64,000 nucleotides of DNA from Pseudovibrio japonicus (GTDB lineage: Bacteria; Pseudomonadota; Alphaproteobacteria; Rhizobiales; Stappiaceae): NCBI RefSeq assembly GCF_014651595.1, contig NZ_BMXE01000007.1, positions 225,333 through 289,332 on the forward strand, in the 5' to 3' direction. Made by a program: the position numbers and the translations under genes. The notes below the pieces were generated by a model, which was not told the DNA's origin, made no database searches, and was given only the letters and a program-made list of their open reading frames with translations. Positions 26,522-34,318 of the stretch are shown here, one piece after another. Position 1 is the stretch's first letter, and the number at the start of each line of letters is the position of its first letter.

Positions 26522-27439
26522 TTACATCGTTGCGTTCTTTCGTTGCTCGTTTGTGAAGTAGTTGACCAAGTGAGCTATGCAACGCGTAATTTTTGTGGGG
26601 CGATTGTCGCGGCGCAAGGTCACCGCATAAGCATTAGATGAGCGGATCGGGAGTTTGTCGAGCACTTTGACCAAGGTGCCTTGGGCAAGGTCCTGCTCAA
26701 TGTCATAGTGCTGTGCGTGCAAGATTCCGAAGCCACGCTTTGCCAGATCAATCGATGCAGCGACCGAATTTGTAATGGTGCGCCCCCTCAGCCGTGTGCG
26801 CTGCAACTCACCTTTGTCATCAAAATAATGCAGGTATTGTGGCTCGCCCAGTAGCGAGAGGAGCACAAAGTGGTGTTGTTCCAATTGTTGAACCGAAGTA
26901 GGCGCCGGGTTTTTCTCAAGGTAGTGTGGTGAAGCGCAAAGCACCTCATCAAGAGGTGTCAAACGCTGCGCAATAAACGCTGAATCTTGAAGAGTGCCGA
27001 CCCGTATGGCGATATCAATTCGGTCCTGCACCATATCGCGAATATCGTCAGCAAACTCCAACCTGACGTTGAGATCGCAGTTCTGCATCATGAAATCATT
27101 AAGTGCAGGAATGAGCTTTGTAATGCCAAAGTTTACCGGCGAGGATATGCGCAAATCACCGGTCAGTCGATCACGTAAGGATGCAACACGCTGCAGCCCG
27201 CGGTCTGCGGCTTCAGCGATAACGGTACATTCCTGGTAAAGCTCGCTTCCAGCCTCGGTCAAACTCAGCGACCGTGTCGTCCGGTTGAGCAGGCTTGTTC
27301 CAATTCGGTCTTCAAGCTGCTGAATTTGCTGACTAACGGCAGAGCGCGTCACATTTAAGTCGCGCGCTGCAGCGCTAAACGAACCCAAATCAACGACCTT
27401 CGCAAAGATTGCCATTGCGCGATAAAGCTCAGCTGTCAT
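26522..27439 (-). CDS. LysR-family transcriptional regulator
   Basis: 305 residues. Helix-turn-helix at about 17-40 (SFSAAARDLNVTRSAVSQQI) followed by NRTTRSLSLTEAGSELY; a CrgA-type effector domain. It is divergent from the DsbA-like gene with 119 bases between, so that gene and the SnoaL-like gene behind it are the likely targets. It is convergent with the other LysR gene. Confidence 0.93.
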   Translation of the reverse strand: MTAELYRAMAIFAKVVDLGSFSAAARDLNVTRSAVSQQIQQLEDRIGTSLLNRTTRSLSLTEAGSELYQECTVIAEAADRGLQRVASLRDRLTGDLRISSPVNFGITKLIPALNDFMMQNCDLNVRLEFADDIRDMVQDRIDIAIRVGTLQDSAFIAQRLTPLDEVLCASPHYLEKNPAPTSVQQLEQHHFVLLSLLGEPQYLHYFDDKGELQRTRLRGRTITNSVAASIDLAKRGFGILHAQHYDIEQDLAQGTLVKVLDKLPIRSSNAYAVTLRRDNRPTKITRCIAHLVNYFTNEQRKNATM

Positions 27440-27558
27440 TGGTTAGTTTTCCTAAACAGAGTATCCATGAATGCCTGTCTTACGTGTAACTGTCTAGCCA
27501 GTATATACAATATGCATGATCCCGAGTTAACCAATTATCGGCAGGCAATAGGCACATA

Positions 27559-28209
27559 ATGCAAGATAGAACACTCCATTACATTCATGATCCTCTCTGC
27601 GGCTGGTGTTATGCAGCAGACCCGCTGGTGTCAGCGCTTCGTCTTAATCTACCCAAGGATATTGAGCTGAAACTTCACGGCGGCGGCATGATCCGAGGAC
27701 CGGTTGCATTATCGAGTGACTTGCGCAGCGCAATTCCTTCATTTGCCGCAAAAATTGCTGAGTTGACCGGACAGGTATTTGGAGAGCCCTTCATGGATGC
27801 TTTCATTAAAGGCAATCCGGAACGGGTTGATTCCTACACAATTATTCGCGGTGAACTGGCCGTTGAATTTGGTACCAACGATCCACTTCCTTTTCTAAAG
27901 GAATTGCAGAAACAGCACTTTCTCAATGGCGTTAATATCTGCGAACTGGATGGTCTCCGCGAAGTGGCAGCACTAACGGGCTATTCGGAAACAGATTTTG
28001 ATAGTTGGCTCGCGAATATTTCCGAAGCAGATGTCGAGCACCACGTTGAGGCTACGCGGACGCTCCTGGCCAAGTCTGGCGGATCAGGGTTCCCAACGTT
28101 TGTTCTTGAAAGTGCCGGGCAAATGCGCCGTCTTGACCACGCCGCTTATTACTCCCGCCCAGAAGACTTTTCCGCGCTTGTTCAGCAGCAACTTGAAACA
28201 GCTGGCTGA
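27559..28209 (+). CDS. DsbA-family thioredoxin-fold protein (cytosolic)
   Basis: 216 residues. C14-G-W-C17 in YIHDPLCGWCYAADPL opens the thioredoxin fold. The helical insert and the cis-proline strand SGFPTFVL (about 181-188) are typical of DsbA/FrnE-type proteins. No signal peptide, so it acts in the cytosol as a thiol-disulfide reductase or isomerase, perhaps glutathione-linked. Divergent from a LysR gene that probably controls it. Confidence 0.88.
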   Translation: MQDRTLHYIHDPLCGWCYAADPLVSALRLNLPKDIELKLHGGGMIRGPVALSSDLRSAIPSFAAKIAELTGQVFGEPFMDAFIKGNPERVDSYTIIRGELAVEFGTNDPLPFLKELQKQHFLNGVNICELDGLREVAALTGYSETDFDSWLANISEADVEHHVEATRTLLAKSGGSGFPTFVLESAGQMRRLDHAAYYSRPEDFSALVQQQLETAG

Positions 28210-28281
28210 ACTTTGCGCACCCGGACTCCGTCCCATCATTCCACGGGGTCAAACTATGATTGAAGTAAGAAAGGAAAGCAG

Positions 28282-28725
28282 ATGAAAAAGATTTTACTCC
28301 TTACCACAATCGGACTCGCCGCTATGGGCGGGGTCGCATTTGCGCAGCCAGAAGTGGCTAAAACTCCTGCGGCAGTTGCTGAAGTGTTCCATAAAGCCTG
28401 GGATAATCAGGATGTTGACGGGCTTGCTGCGCTCTATGACGAAGACAGTGTTCTGGTGCAAGGACCGGGACAGCCTGATGTCGTCGGCTGGGAAAACATC
28501 AAAGAAGTGCTGCGCCCATTCTTTTCGACGACCAGCAAGCTGGACCATGTGCGCAGCACCATTCACGAAGCGGAGGACAGCGCACTTGTGAAAGCCTTTT
28601 GGCGCATCACTGCACCCGATGGCTCTGTGAATGCAGAATCCCACGCCTTGGAAGTTCTCCGCCGGGATGAAAACGGAAACTGGGTCTATGCCATCGACAG
28701 TCCCTTCGAGCCTGGTACCTACTAA
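28282..28725 (+). CDS. Secreted SnoaL-like (SgcJ/EcaC-type) protein
   Basis: 147 residues with a signal peptide (MKKILLLTTIGLAAMGGVAFA-QP). The mature domain VAEVFHKAWDNQDVDGLAALYDEDSVLVQGPG is the classic SnoaL-like start with a conserved tryptophan and aspartates. Periplasmic location with unknown ligand. A GAAAGGAAAG ribosome binding site precedes the ATG. Probably transcribed with the DsbA-like gene 72 bases upstream. Confidence 0.82.
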   Translation: MKKILLLTTIGLAAMGGVAFAQPEVAKTPAAVAEVFHKAWDNQDVDGLAALYDEDSVLVQGPGQPDVVGWENIKEVLRPFFSTTSKLDHVRSTIHEAEDSALVKAFWRITAPDGSVNAESHALEVLRRDENGNWVYAIDSPFEPGTY

Positions 28726-28755
28726 GCTGTTGTCCTGATTGATCTAATTACCTAT

Positions 28756-28820
28756 AAGCTGCCCATGCACAATTGCTTGGCGTTGAAATACGACGTCGAT
28801 CTGCTGTGTGTGGGCAGCTT
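28756..28820. repeat. Wide inverted repeat between convergent genes
   Basis: AAGCTGCCCA (28756-28765) and TGGGCAGCTT (28811-28820) are perfect complements. Allowing two mismatches, the arms extend to 16 bases (28756-28771, 28805-28820). The central part contains the small palindrome CGACGTCG. It lies between the SnoaL-like and DUF962 genes and may act as a bidirectional terminator despite its large loop. Confidence 0.45.
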
Positions 28821-28822
28821 GT

Positions 28823-29155
28823 TCACTTTCGGATTGAAACCTTGCCACGCAGGATGTCAAAGAACATCACAAAGTCGCCGAGCAGGCTGTAGAGCGGGTA
28901 TTTGAAGGTGGCTGGTTTGTTCTTCTCGAAGAAGAAATGCCCAATCCAGGCAAAGCCATAGCCAACGACTGGCACAGCAAGCAGAAATCCCCAGAGGCCA
29001 GACGCCAGAATATAGACGACCAGAGCAAGCACCAACGCTGTTCCAGTAAAGTGTAGCCGCCGACTGACGACATTCTGGTGTTCTGCCAGATAAAACGGAT
29101 AGAACTCTTTGAAACTTGAAAACTGCTGATTGTGGCTCCCATTGGTGTCACTCAT
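28823..29155 (-). CDS. DUF962 / Mpo1-like membrane protein
   Basis: 110 residues. FKEFYPFYLAEHQNVVSRRLHFTGT (about 15-39), then two hydrophobic segments and WIGHFFFEKNKPATFKYPLYSL match the DUF962 family, which includes yeast Mpo1, a 2-hydroxy fatty acid dioxygenase with conserved histidines. The His residues of EHQN, RLHFTG and IGHFFFE are present here. Bacterial members are uncharacterised, so lipid oxidation is possible but unproven. Single gene. Confidence 0.85.
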   Translation of the reverse strand: MSDTNGSHNQQFSSFKEFYPFYLAEHQNVVSRRLHFTGTALVLALVVYILASGLWGFLLAVPVVGYGFAWIGHFFFEKNKPATFKYPLYSLLGDFVMFFDILRGKVSIRK

Positions 29156-29436
29156 GGCAGTATCCCCCCTTGATTTGCCGATGATTCACTAACATTACTG
29201 CGATCAGACAGTTGAGCAAACAGTCATGCGTACTCTCGTGCTCTTGCTTCTTTTTGTGTAAGAAGCATAGAACTGACTAATCTGCGAATATTACACACGG
29301 TTTCCGCAATGTTGCTGTGCGAAACACTGTTGGTCTTGACCTAAGTCGGTGTTCTTTTTCGTAGATCTTCGGAGAAGGCGTCTATGAGACAGGCAAAAAC
29401 CGGATACAATCGCGCGATTGGGGGGAGCCAATTGGA

Positions 29437-30030
29437 ATGACAGTAGACGTTGATCACAGAACAATTAAACCGGAAGCACTCGAAACATTGCGTCGAACCA
29501 TCCTAGAGATCTTTTCTTCCGGGATGTATCAGGATGTGGGCATCCGGCAGATTTGTCAGCAAGCCAGAGTGAGTCCGCAAACGGTCTATAAGTACTTCGG
29601 CAACAAGGAACAGATGTTTTTTGCGTGTATCAAAAAAGATCTGGAGGACCTGCATGCAGAAGGCCTGAAAGCTGCCAGAGCGGAAGAAAACACAGTCGAC
29701 AAATATTTGGCCTTCTTGGAAGTTTGGTGTGATTTCTACTTTGCCAATCCCATTATCGCGCGCATTGTTTTCCTGAATATCCCGCAGGCCTATTGGGTGG
29801 GGCGGAGCCAGTCGGTGCATGCGGCCCTTAATACCGAAGCCACGGAAACCATCGTACAAGGGCAAACTGACGGCTCAGTGTGGAATGAAACCCCGCCAGA
29901 ATTGCTCGGGCAGATGGTCATGGGAATGGCGCACCGACTGTTAACCCGCTGGCTCCTGACAGAAAATGCCGACAGCGCAGAAACAAAACAAGCGCTGGTA
30001 AAGTCCATTCGAAAGCTGTTGGAGCCGTGA
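29437..30030 (+). CDS. TetR-family transcriptional regulator
   Basis: 197 residues. The N-terminal helix-turn-helix (about 13-60) shows GIRQICQQARVSPQTVYKYF followed by GNKEQMF, the TetR signature. The remainder is a helical ligand-binding domain of the AcrR type. No divergent or downstream target gene is obvious, so its regulon is unknown. Confidence 0.92.
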   Translation: MTVDVDHRTIKPEALETLRRTILEIFSSGMYQDVGIRQICQQARVSPQTVYKYFGNKEQMFFACIKKDLEDLHAEGLKAARAEENTVDKYLAFLEVWCDFYFANPIIARIVFLNIPQAYWVGRSQSVHAALNTEATETIVQGQTDGSVWNETPPELLGQMVMGMAHRLLTRWLLTENADSAETKQALVKSIRKLLEP

Positions 30031-30392
30031 ACTCAGGTTCTTTGGTTCCATAACGGTTCCGCTAAGCACAGCGGAAAAGCCCCGCGAGATCCGCTTTTGA
30101 TCTCGAGCCAGTGAACCTCTCTGTACGTGTTTGCGTTGTAATGTGCGTTGGTTTGAAAGAATTGCGGGTTTTGTGCGTTGAAATTGAAGCTCTAGCGCAA
30201 TCGTCTTCCGCTGCAGCCGAAATTACCGACAATGATCAGCTTTGCATTTATTCCCTGAGAGCAGAGAACTCCGACTGGGCTAAATGTACCTTTTCGGAGT
30301 ATTGTACCAGGCCGCAGTCAAACCAGCAGCAATCAGAGCATGCATCGCATGTTAGGAACCTGCGACCTGGTTATCCGGGAAAACCGAACTGA
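30031..30392. other. Intergenic region after the TetR gene
   Basis: 362 bases with no supported gene. A 93-codon open frame at 30111-30392 has Cys/Val-rich then polar composition, no family resemblance and no ribosome binding site. The only structure I see is the hairpin at 30380-30404, which serves the opposite-strand gene. Confidence 0.5.
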
Positions 30393-30404
30393 TCATTCGG
30401 TTTT
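30380..30404 (-). terminator. Rho-independent terminator of the DUF1127-tailed gene
   Basis: AAAACCGAA (30380-30388) and TTCGGTTTT (30396-30404) form a perfect 9-bp stem with a seven-base loop that contains the stop codon of the minus-strand gene. On that strand the stem ends in TTTT. Confidence 0.6.
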
Positions 30405-31022
30405 GTTGGAGTTCTGCTTTTTGGTAAGTTCAGCCCACATCTGGTCGCTATTCTCTTTTGCCCTTGCAGCTAGCTTCCTTGAAGCATCTTCGCTACCACT
30501 TTCGGCGAGTGCACTGACCACATCACTGCGTTTAATTCCAATGTCATCCAGGAGCCTGGTTTCCAGACCCAGCAATACGGCAGTTGCGCGTCGCGTCTGG
30601 TGGCGGTGAATTTCGCGGCTGACATGCTTGCCCAGTCTCTTGAGATAATTGAGAACTGATTGTGGGAAGTTCTTGAAGAATTCGGTCTCTGTATACTCAG
30701 GAACTAATAGGACAGCCTTATGGTGTAAGGATATCGCCCCATTATCTGTTGAGGTCCCGATAAGAGTATAGAGAAGGACTTTGCCGTCTCCTTTGCCCTG
30801 AATTGAGGGACCATATGCTTCTGCATAAGCGCCTGCTCTCACATCGTTAAACTCTCTTGAGAGCGCCTTAAACGGAAATTTTGATACTTCATCAGCCGGG
30901 TTATATTGAGAAATCTTTGGCTCATTCAGGTTAAACTTCTGAGCGCTGACCGCAGAAAATATTTCTTTGGCTGAATTTACAGGATTTGTATTTTCCATCT
31001 CTGAGTATGCAATTGTCATCAT
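30393..31022 (-). CDS. Unknown protein with DUF1127-like C-terminal motif
   Basis: 209 residues; the ATG at 31022 follows AAGGTGA. The first 135 residues match nothing I know. Residues about 144-172 (RRATAVLLGLETRLLDDIGI, then KRSDVVSAL) closely follow the DUF1127/YjiS pattern (R-x-L-x-x-L-x-x-R-x-L-x-D-I-G-I-x-R-x-D), which normally makes up small 50-70-residue proteins in alphaproteobacteria; some bind RNA and tune phosphate or carbon metabolism. Here the motif is the tail of a longer protein. Divergent from the winged-helix/TPR regulator gene, 393 bases away. Confidence 0.6.
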   Translation of the reverse strand: MMTIAYSEMENTNPVNSAKEIFSAVSAQKFNLNEPKISQYNPADEVSKFPFKALSREFNDVRAGAYAEAYGPSIQGKGDGKVLLYTLIGTSTDNGAISLHHKAVLLVPEYTETEFFKNFPQSVLNYLKRLGKHVSREIHRHQTRRATAVLLGLETRLLDDIGIKRSDVVSALAESGSEDASRKLAARAKENSDQMWAELTKKQNSNKTE

Positions 31023-31415
31023 TGTTTCACCTTAGTATAAAACGATGTTTCCTGATCAGAAGAACGGTAGACTTCGGATTACCTTGAGATGTGCGCGAAT
31101 TGTTGCAGAATTATTTGCATATGGGTTTTTCTCTAACGTGATTACTTATGGTGGCCCTCTCCCGAAGCGTTGTTTCAGGTGTGAACTGGTGTTTTCGTCA
31201 AAATTAACCAGGGAGGTTGGGAGTGTCGGTTTGCGCAAATTGAATGTCTTTGTTTGGAAGGAGCAGGGGGCCTCCTCTTGCCAAACAGCTATCCCGCAAG
31301 CACCGTTTGTTTCATAAGCTTTCTTCTGCCTGTACCGAAATCTGGGAGAGGACCGATTGCCTAATTCCGAGTACTTTACTTCATGCAAATCGGGATTTTA
31401 ATTTGATGGATTTCA
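31023..31415. other. Divergent control region
   Basis: 393 relatively AT-rich bases between the DUF1127-tailed gene and the winged-helix/TPR gene. A TATACT hexamer on the minus strand near 31036-31041 could be a -10 element for the former. Several open frames here overlap each other and look spurious. No clear operator found. Confidence 0.4.
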
Positions 31416-33002
31416 ATGACCCAGGCTTCAATCCAAATCGGAACCGCAACTTTTGATCAAAATTTCCTAACTGCTACGCGAGAAGATGGGCTTACCGTCA
31501 GGTTTTCGCGCTCGGAAAGGCTCTTGTTGTTGCACATGCTCAATAACGCCGGCGCTCTATTGACCAGAAACCAGCTCCTGGATGCAATCTCTGAGCCTGG
31601 TTCTGATAAGGCCGACCGGAATGTAGATTTCATAGTGAATCGGCTTCGCCGCAAGTTGGATGATCGACCATCCGAGCCCAGTTTCATTGCCACCCAATAC
31701 GGGGAAGGGTACATATGGGTTGCTAAAAAGGCGTCTAACAAACCCTTGGGAACGGGGGCTTATTTAGTTGTTGGGCCTATAAGGGGCCTTTCCTATATCG
31801 GAGACTCTTCGCCGCTAGCCCAAGAGTTTAGTAAACTTCTCCTTGCAGAGCTCACGCATCAAATCGGGCCTTCGAACAAAGTCGTGTTGGACCCAAACAG
31901 CCCTCCTCTACATGCCTTTGTAACCGATCCTCCCAAATTCGAAGCCAGTTTAGCTTTCGTAAGAAAGGGCGATATCCTCGAATGCGTGGTACATACGAAG
32001 AACTTTCAAACGGCCAAGCTAATTGCGATTCAAAGGCACGTGATCAATGATAATTCTTGCGAGAAACGAAGCAAATACTTTGTGGCTAAGAAGGTTGCAG
32101 AGTGTGTTGTTAAGGATATCTGGGTTGCTCATGCCAAACATCCGGATGACTTGGCGCCTCTCCCTATAAGCATGCATGACGCTTCAATTGATACGTCTGG
32201 AGTTAAGGCGAACTGGAAGGAGAGTGAGCGTAGATTGAACCGCGTGATTGAAGTAGATCCAGATGATGCCGCTGCTCAACTCATGAAGGCCACCAATATT
32301 CATTCTAAGTATATTTTTATGGGGCATCAGATTTTCATGGGACCTGACGATCCAAGATCCGAAGACGAGGAAAATATCGAACGTCTTATTTCTGCGTCCC
32401 TGCCTCATATCCAAGATCAGCCTCACTTGGTCATGATTGCGGCCAAGCTTCTGTTTTTTATTGATCGTGGCTATCGCCGAATGGCTGTTGAGCTTTCTGA
32501 AGCCTCTTATCAGACCGCCACCACGGTAGTTGCTTCCTTCGCTGCAATGGGGCAGATGCGCAGTTTTTTGGGCGAAATAGACGACGCGCTGCAACTATTC
32601 GATCAAGCCTTGGAATTGTGTGAAGAAGGCTCGGAAATTGAAGCCTACATACTCGTACTGAAATGCCAGGCTTACTTGGCGGCTGGTGAACAAGAGAAGT
32701 TAGATCACCAGCTGCAAACATTGTACAAACGTAGGCCCGCAGCAAAGCCTCTCCTCTCAATTTCATGGGCTTTTCCATCCGCCCCCGCAGCGCGGGCCGA
32801 GGAGAGTTTGAATGCAATTACCGCAAGGGATGCAACCGCAATAATTTTGTACAACTATTATGTAGCCGCACGCTTATTCAAACACTCCAACCATTTTGAG
32901 AATACCCTTCAGCCCACAATCCAGTTGCTGAGTGATCACTTTGGGCAATCTATCATTCCCGAAGAAGTGAAAGCGCTCCTCCCAGGACAAATGAATGCCT
33001 AG
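31416..33002 (+). CDS. OmpR-type winged-helix regulator with TPR-like C-terminus (HilA/CadC-like architecture)
   Basis: 528 residues. The N-terminal domain (about 1-107) is an OmpR/PhoB-type winged helix: LTVRFSRSERLLLLHMLNNAGALLTRNQLL, RNVDFIVNRLRRKLDD and the wing IATQYGEGYIWVA. No receiver domain precedes it and no membrane segment follows. The middle (about 110-260) is unrecognised. The C-terminal 260 residues are helical repeats of TPR type (AMGQMRSFLGEIDDALQLFDQALEL). This resembles HilA-like soluble regulators or adenylate-cyclase-associated TPR regulators. Its target is unknown; the divergent DUF1127-tailed gene is a candidate. Confidence 0.8.
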   Translation: MTQASIQIGTATFDQNFLTATREDGLTVRFSRSERLLLLHMLNNAGALLTRNQLLDAISEPGSDKADRNVDFIVNRLRRKLDDRPSEPSFIATQYGEGYIWVAKKASNKPLGTGAYLVVGPIRGLSYIGDSSPLAQEFSKLLLAELTHQIGPSNKVVLDPNSPPLHAFVTDPPKFEASLAFVRKGDILECVVHTKNFQTAKLIAIQRHVINDNSCEKRSKYFVAKKVAECVVKDIWVAHAKHPDDLAPLPISMHDASIDTSGVKANWKESERRLNRVIEVDPDDAAAQLMKATNIHSKYIFMGHQIFMGPDDPRSEDEENIERLISASLPHIQDQPHLVMIAAKLLFFIDRGYRRMAVELSEASYQTATTVVASFAAMGQMRSFLGEIDDALQLFDQALELCEEGSEIEAYILVLKCQAYLAAGEQEKLDHQLQTLYKRRPAAKPLLSISWAFPSAPAARAEESLNAITARDATAIILYNYYVAARLFKHSNHFENTLQPTIQLLSDHFGQSIIPEEVKALLPGQMNA

Positions 33003-33053
33003 AATTGCTCATCGATTGGATGCTGCATTGCCGGTCAGCTTATCTTGAGCGCC

Positions 33054-34154
33054 CTAGAAGACCAAATTGTGCAGTGGTAGGAAGGCTGCGCCTAAGTGAG
33101 CTGCGTCGCCCTCTAATCTGCTTTCGATTAAGACTGGGCATCGGGATGTTTGGTTTGTAAAGGCTGCGTGACCTTCTGCGATCAGAAGTTTTCTCAGTGC
33201 TGAAGGGGCCTGTCCGCCGAAGAATATGGCGGTGGGGTCAAGAACACCTTTTATCGAGATAAGGGATTGTCTGAGATAGGGGCCTGTTTCTTCCGACCAA
33301 CTCTTAACGATAGAATTCACATTCGTCGCATCAAACGGGATATCGTTGATCCCTTGAATACGCAGATCGTGACGAGACAATCTCTTGACCAACTCGCCAA
33401 GTGCGGGGCGATGAACGGCCTGTTCCTGCGAGTAGATTGAGCTGATTTCTCCGGCGTTACCAAACCCGCCTTGGATGGGCTGGTGGTTCCAAAAGAGGCC
33501 TACCCCGAACCCGTAGTTGAAAGAAAGATACGCAAAACAAACGTGATCTCGTCCCCCGCCTAGAAAATGTTCGGCTGTCGCGCTGGCGGTCGCGTTATTT
33601 TCTGCAAAGGCTGGAAGCCCAAGCCTATCCTCGAACAGCGTAGCTAGCGGGATGTCACTCCATGCTGCAAGTGGTTCTGGTGGACGAAACTTGTTGTCCG
33701 AGCCGCTTCTAATACCCTGCATGGCAATACCGACACCCAGTAGTTGCCGATGTCGCAAAGCGTTATTTCGCTCTGCCTCTATACTGTTTTGAAGCGCCAA
33801 CAGAACGTCGCGAGGCGCATTTGGGTTGGTTCCCAAGTCGTATTGCGCCAAAATTTCGCCTTTCAAATTCATGAAACATACTACGACGTTTTCCGTAGTA
33901 AATGAGATGCCGAGTGTGGCGTAACCATTTGCTGCGATCTCAACCATGGGGCTTGGCTTGCCGCGTGCTTTGTTGATTGCGGCGCTATAAGACAGGAAAC
34001 CGCGGCTTTCGAGACCGTCGATTACCCGGTGGACCGATTGCTGTGACAATTTGGAGTGCTCAGTGATGGCCGCGCGCGCAATTTTGCCTTCTCGCTGCAC
34101 TATCGAGAGTATCTCTCTTTCGCTTGAGCTTAATAAATTAATTTTTTTCAACAC
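33054..34154 (-). CDS. ROK-family transcriptional repressor
   Basis: 366 residues from a GTG start. Winged helix at about 10-65 (SEREILSIVQREGKIARAAI, LSQQSVHRVIDGLESRG), then a ROK sugar-kinase-like domain (GVGIAMQGIRSG, ENNATASATAEHFLGGG, GNAGEISSIYS). The usual ROK zinc motif CxCGxxGCxE after GxAGE is missing and replaced by SQEQAVHRPALGELV, so this is a divergent ROK. Such repressors sense sugars or sugar phosphates. It is divergent from the ABC/galTE operon and a 10-bp inverted repeat lies between, so it very probably controls that operon and itself. Confidence 0.9.
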   Translation of the reverse strand: MLKKINLLSSSEREILSIVQREGKIARAAITEHSKLSQQSVHRVIDGLESRGFLSYSAAINKARGKPSPMVEIAANGYATLGISFTTENVVVCFMNLKGEILAQYDLGTNPNAPRDVLLALQNSIEAERNNALRHRQLLGVGIAMQGIRSGSDNKFRPPEPLAAWSDIPLATLFEDRLGLPAFAENNATASATAEHFLGGGRDHVCFAYLSFNYGFGVGLFWNHQPIQGGFGNAGEISSIYSQEQAVHRPALGELVKRLSRHDLRIQGINDIPFDATNVNSIVKSWSEETGPYLRQSLISIKGVLDPTAIFFGGQAPSALRKLLIAEGHAAFTNQTSRCPVLIESRLEGDAAHLGAAFLPLHNLVF

Positions 34155-34241
34155 ATCAATACACTTGTTTTGACCGATAATTTCAAAGCCTTCACAAGGC
34201 CCCCGCTCTAGTTCTTTAGTCTTTTTCGCCGATTCTGCAAC

Positions 34242-34268
34242 TATTATTACTTGACATGAGTAATAATA
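34242..34268. promoter_or_regulatory. Probable ROK-repressor operator
   Basis: TATTATTACT (34242-34251) and AGTAATAATA (34259-34268) form a perfect 10-bp inverted repeat with a seven-base spacer. The half-site GTAATAAT recurs at 34285-34292. A good -35 hexamer TTGACA (34251-34256) sits inside the repeat, so binding would block transcription of the ABC operon; TACAAT at 34277-34282 could be the -10 though the 20-base spacing is long. Confidence 0.7.
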
Positions 34269-34318
34269 ATTTCACATACAATGGGTAATAATCATCATAG
34301 TAGGGGTGGGTAAATGTG

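Noticed and set aside
30111..30392. 93-codon open frame after the TetR gene
   Set aside because: No ribosome binding site, odd composition, and its end runs into the terminator of the opposite gene.
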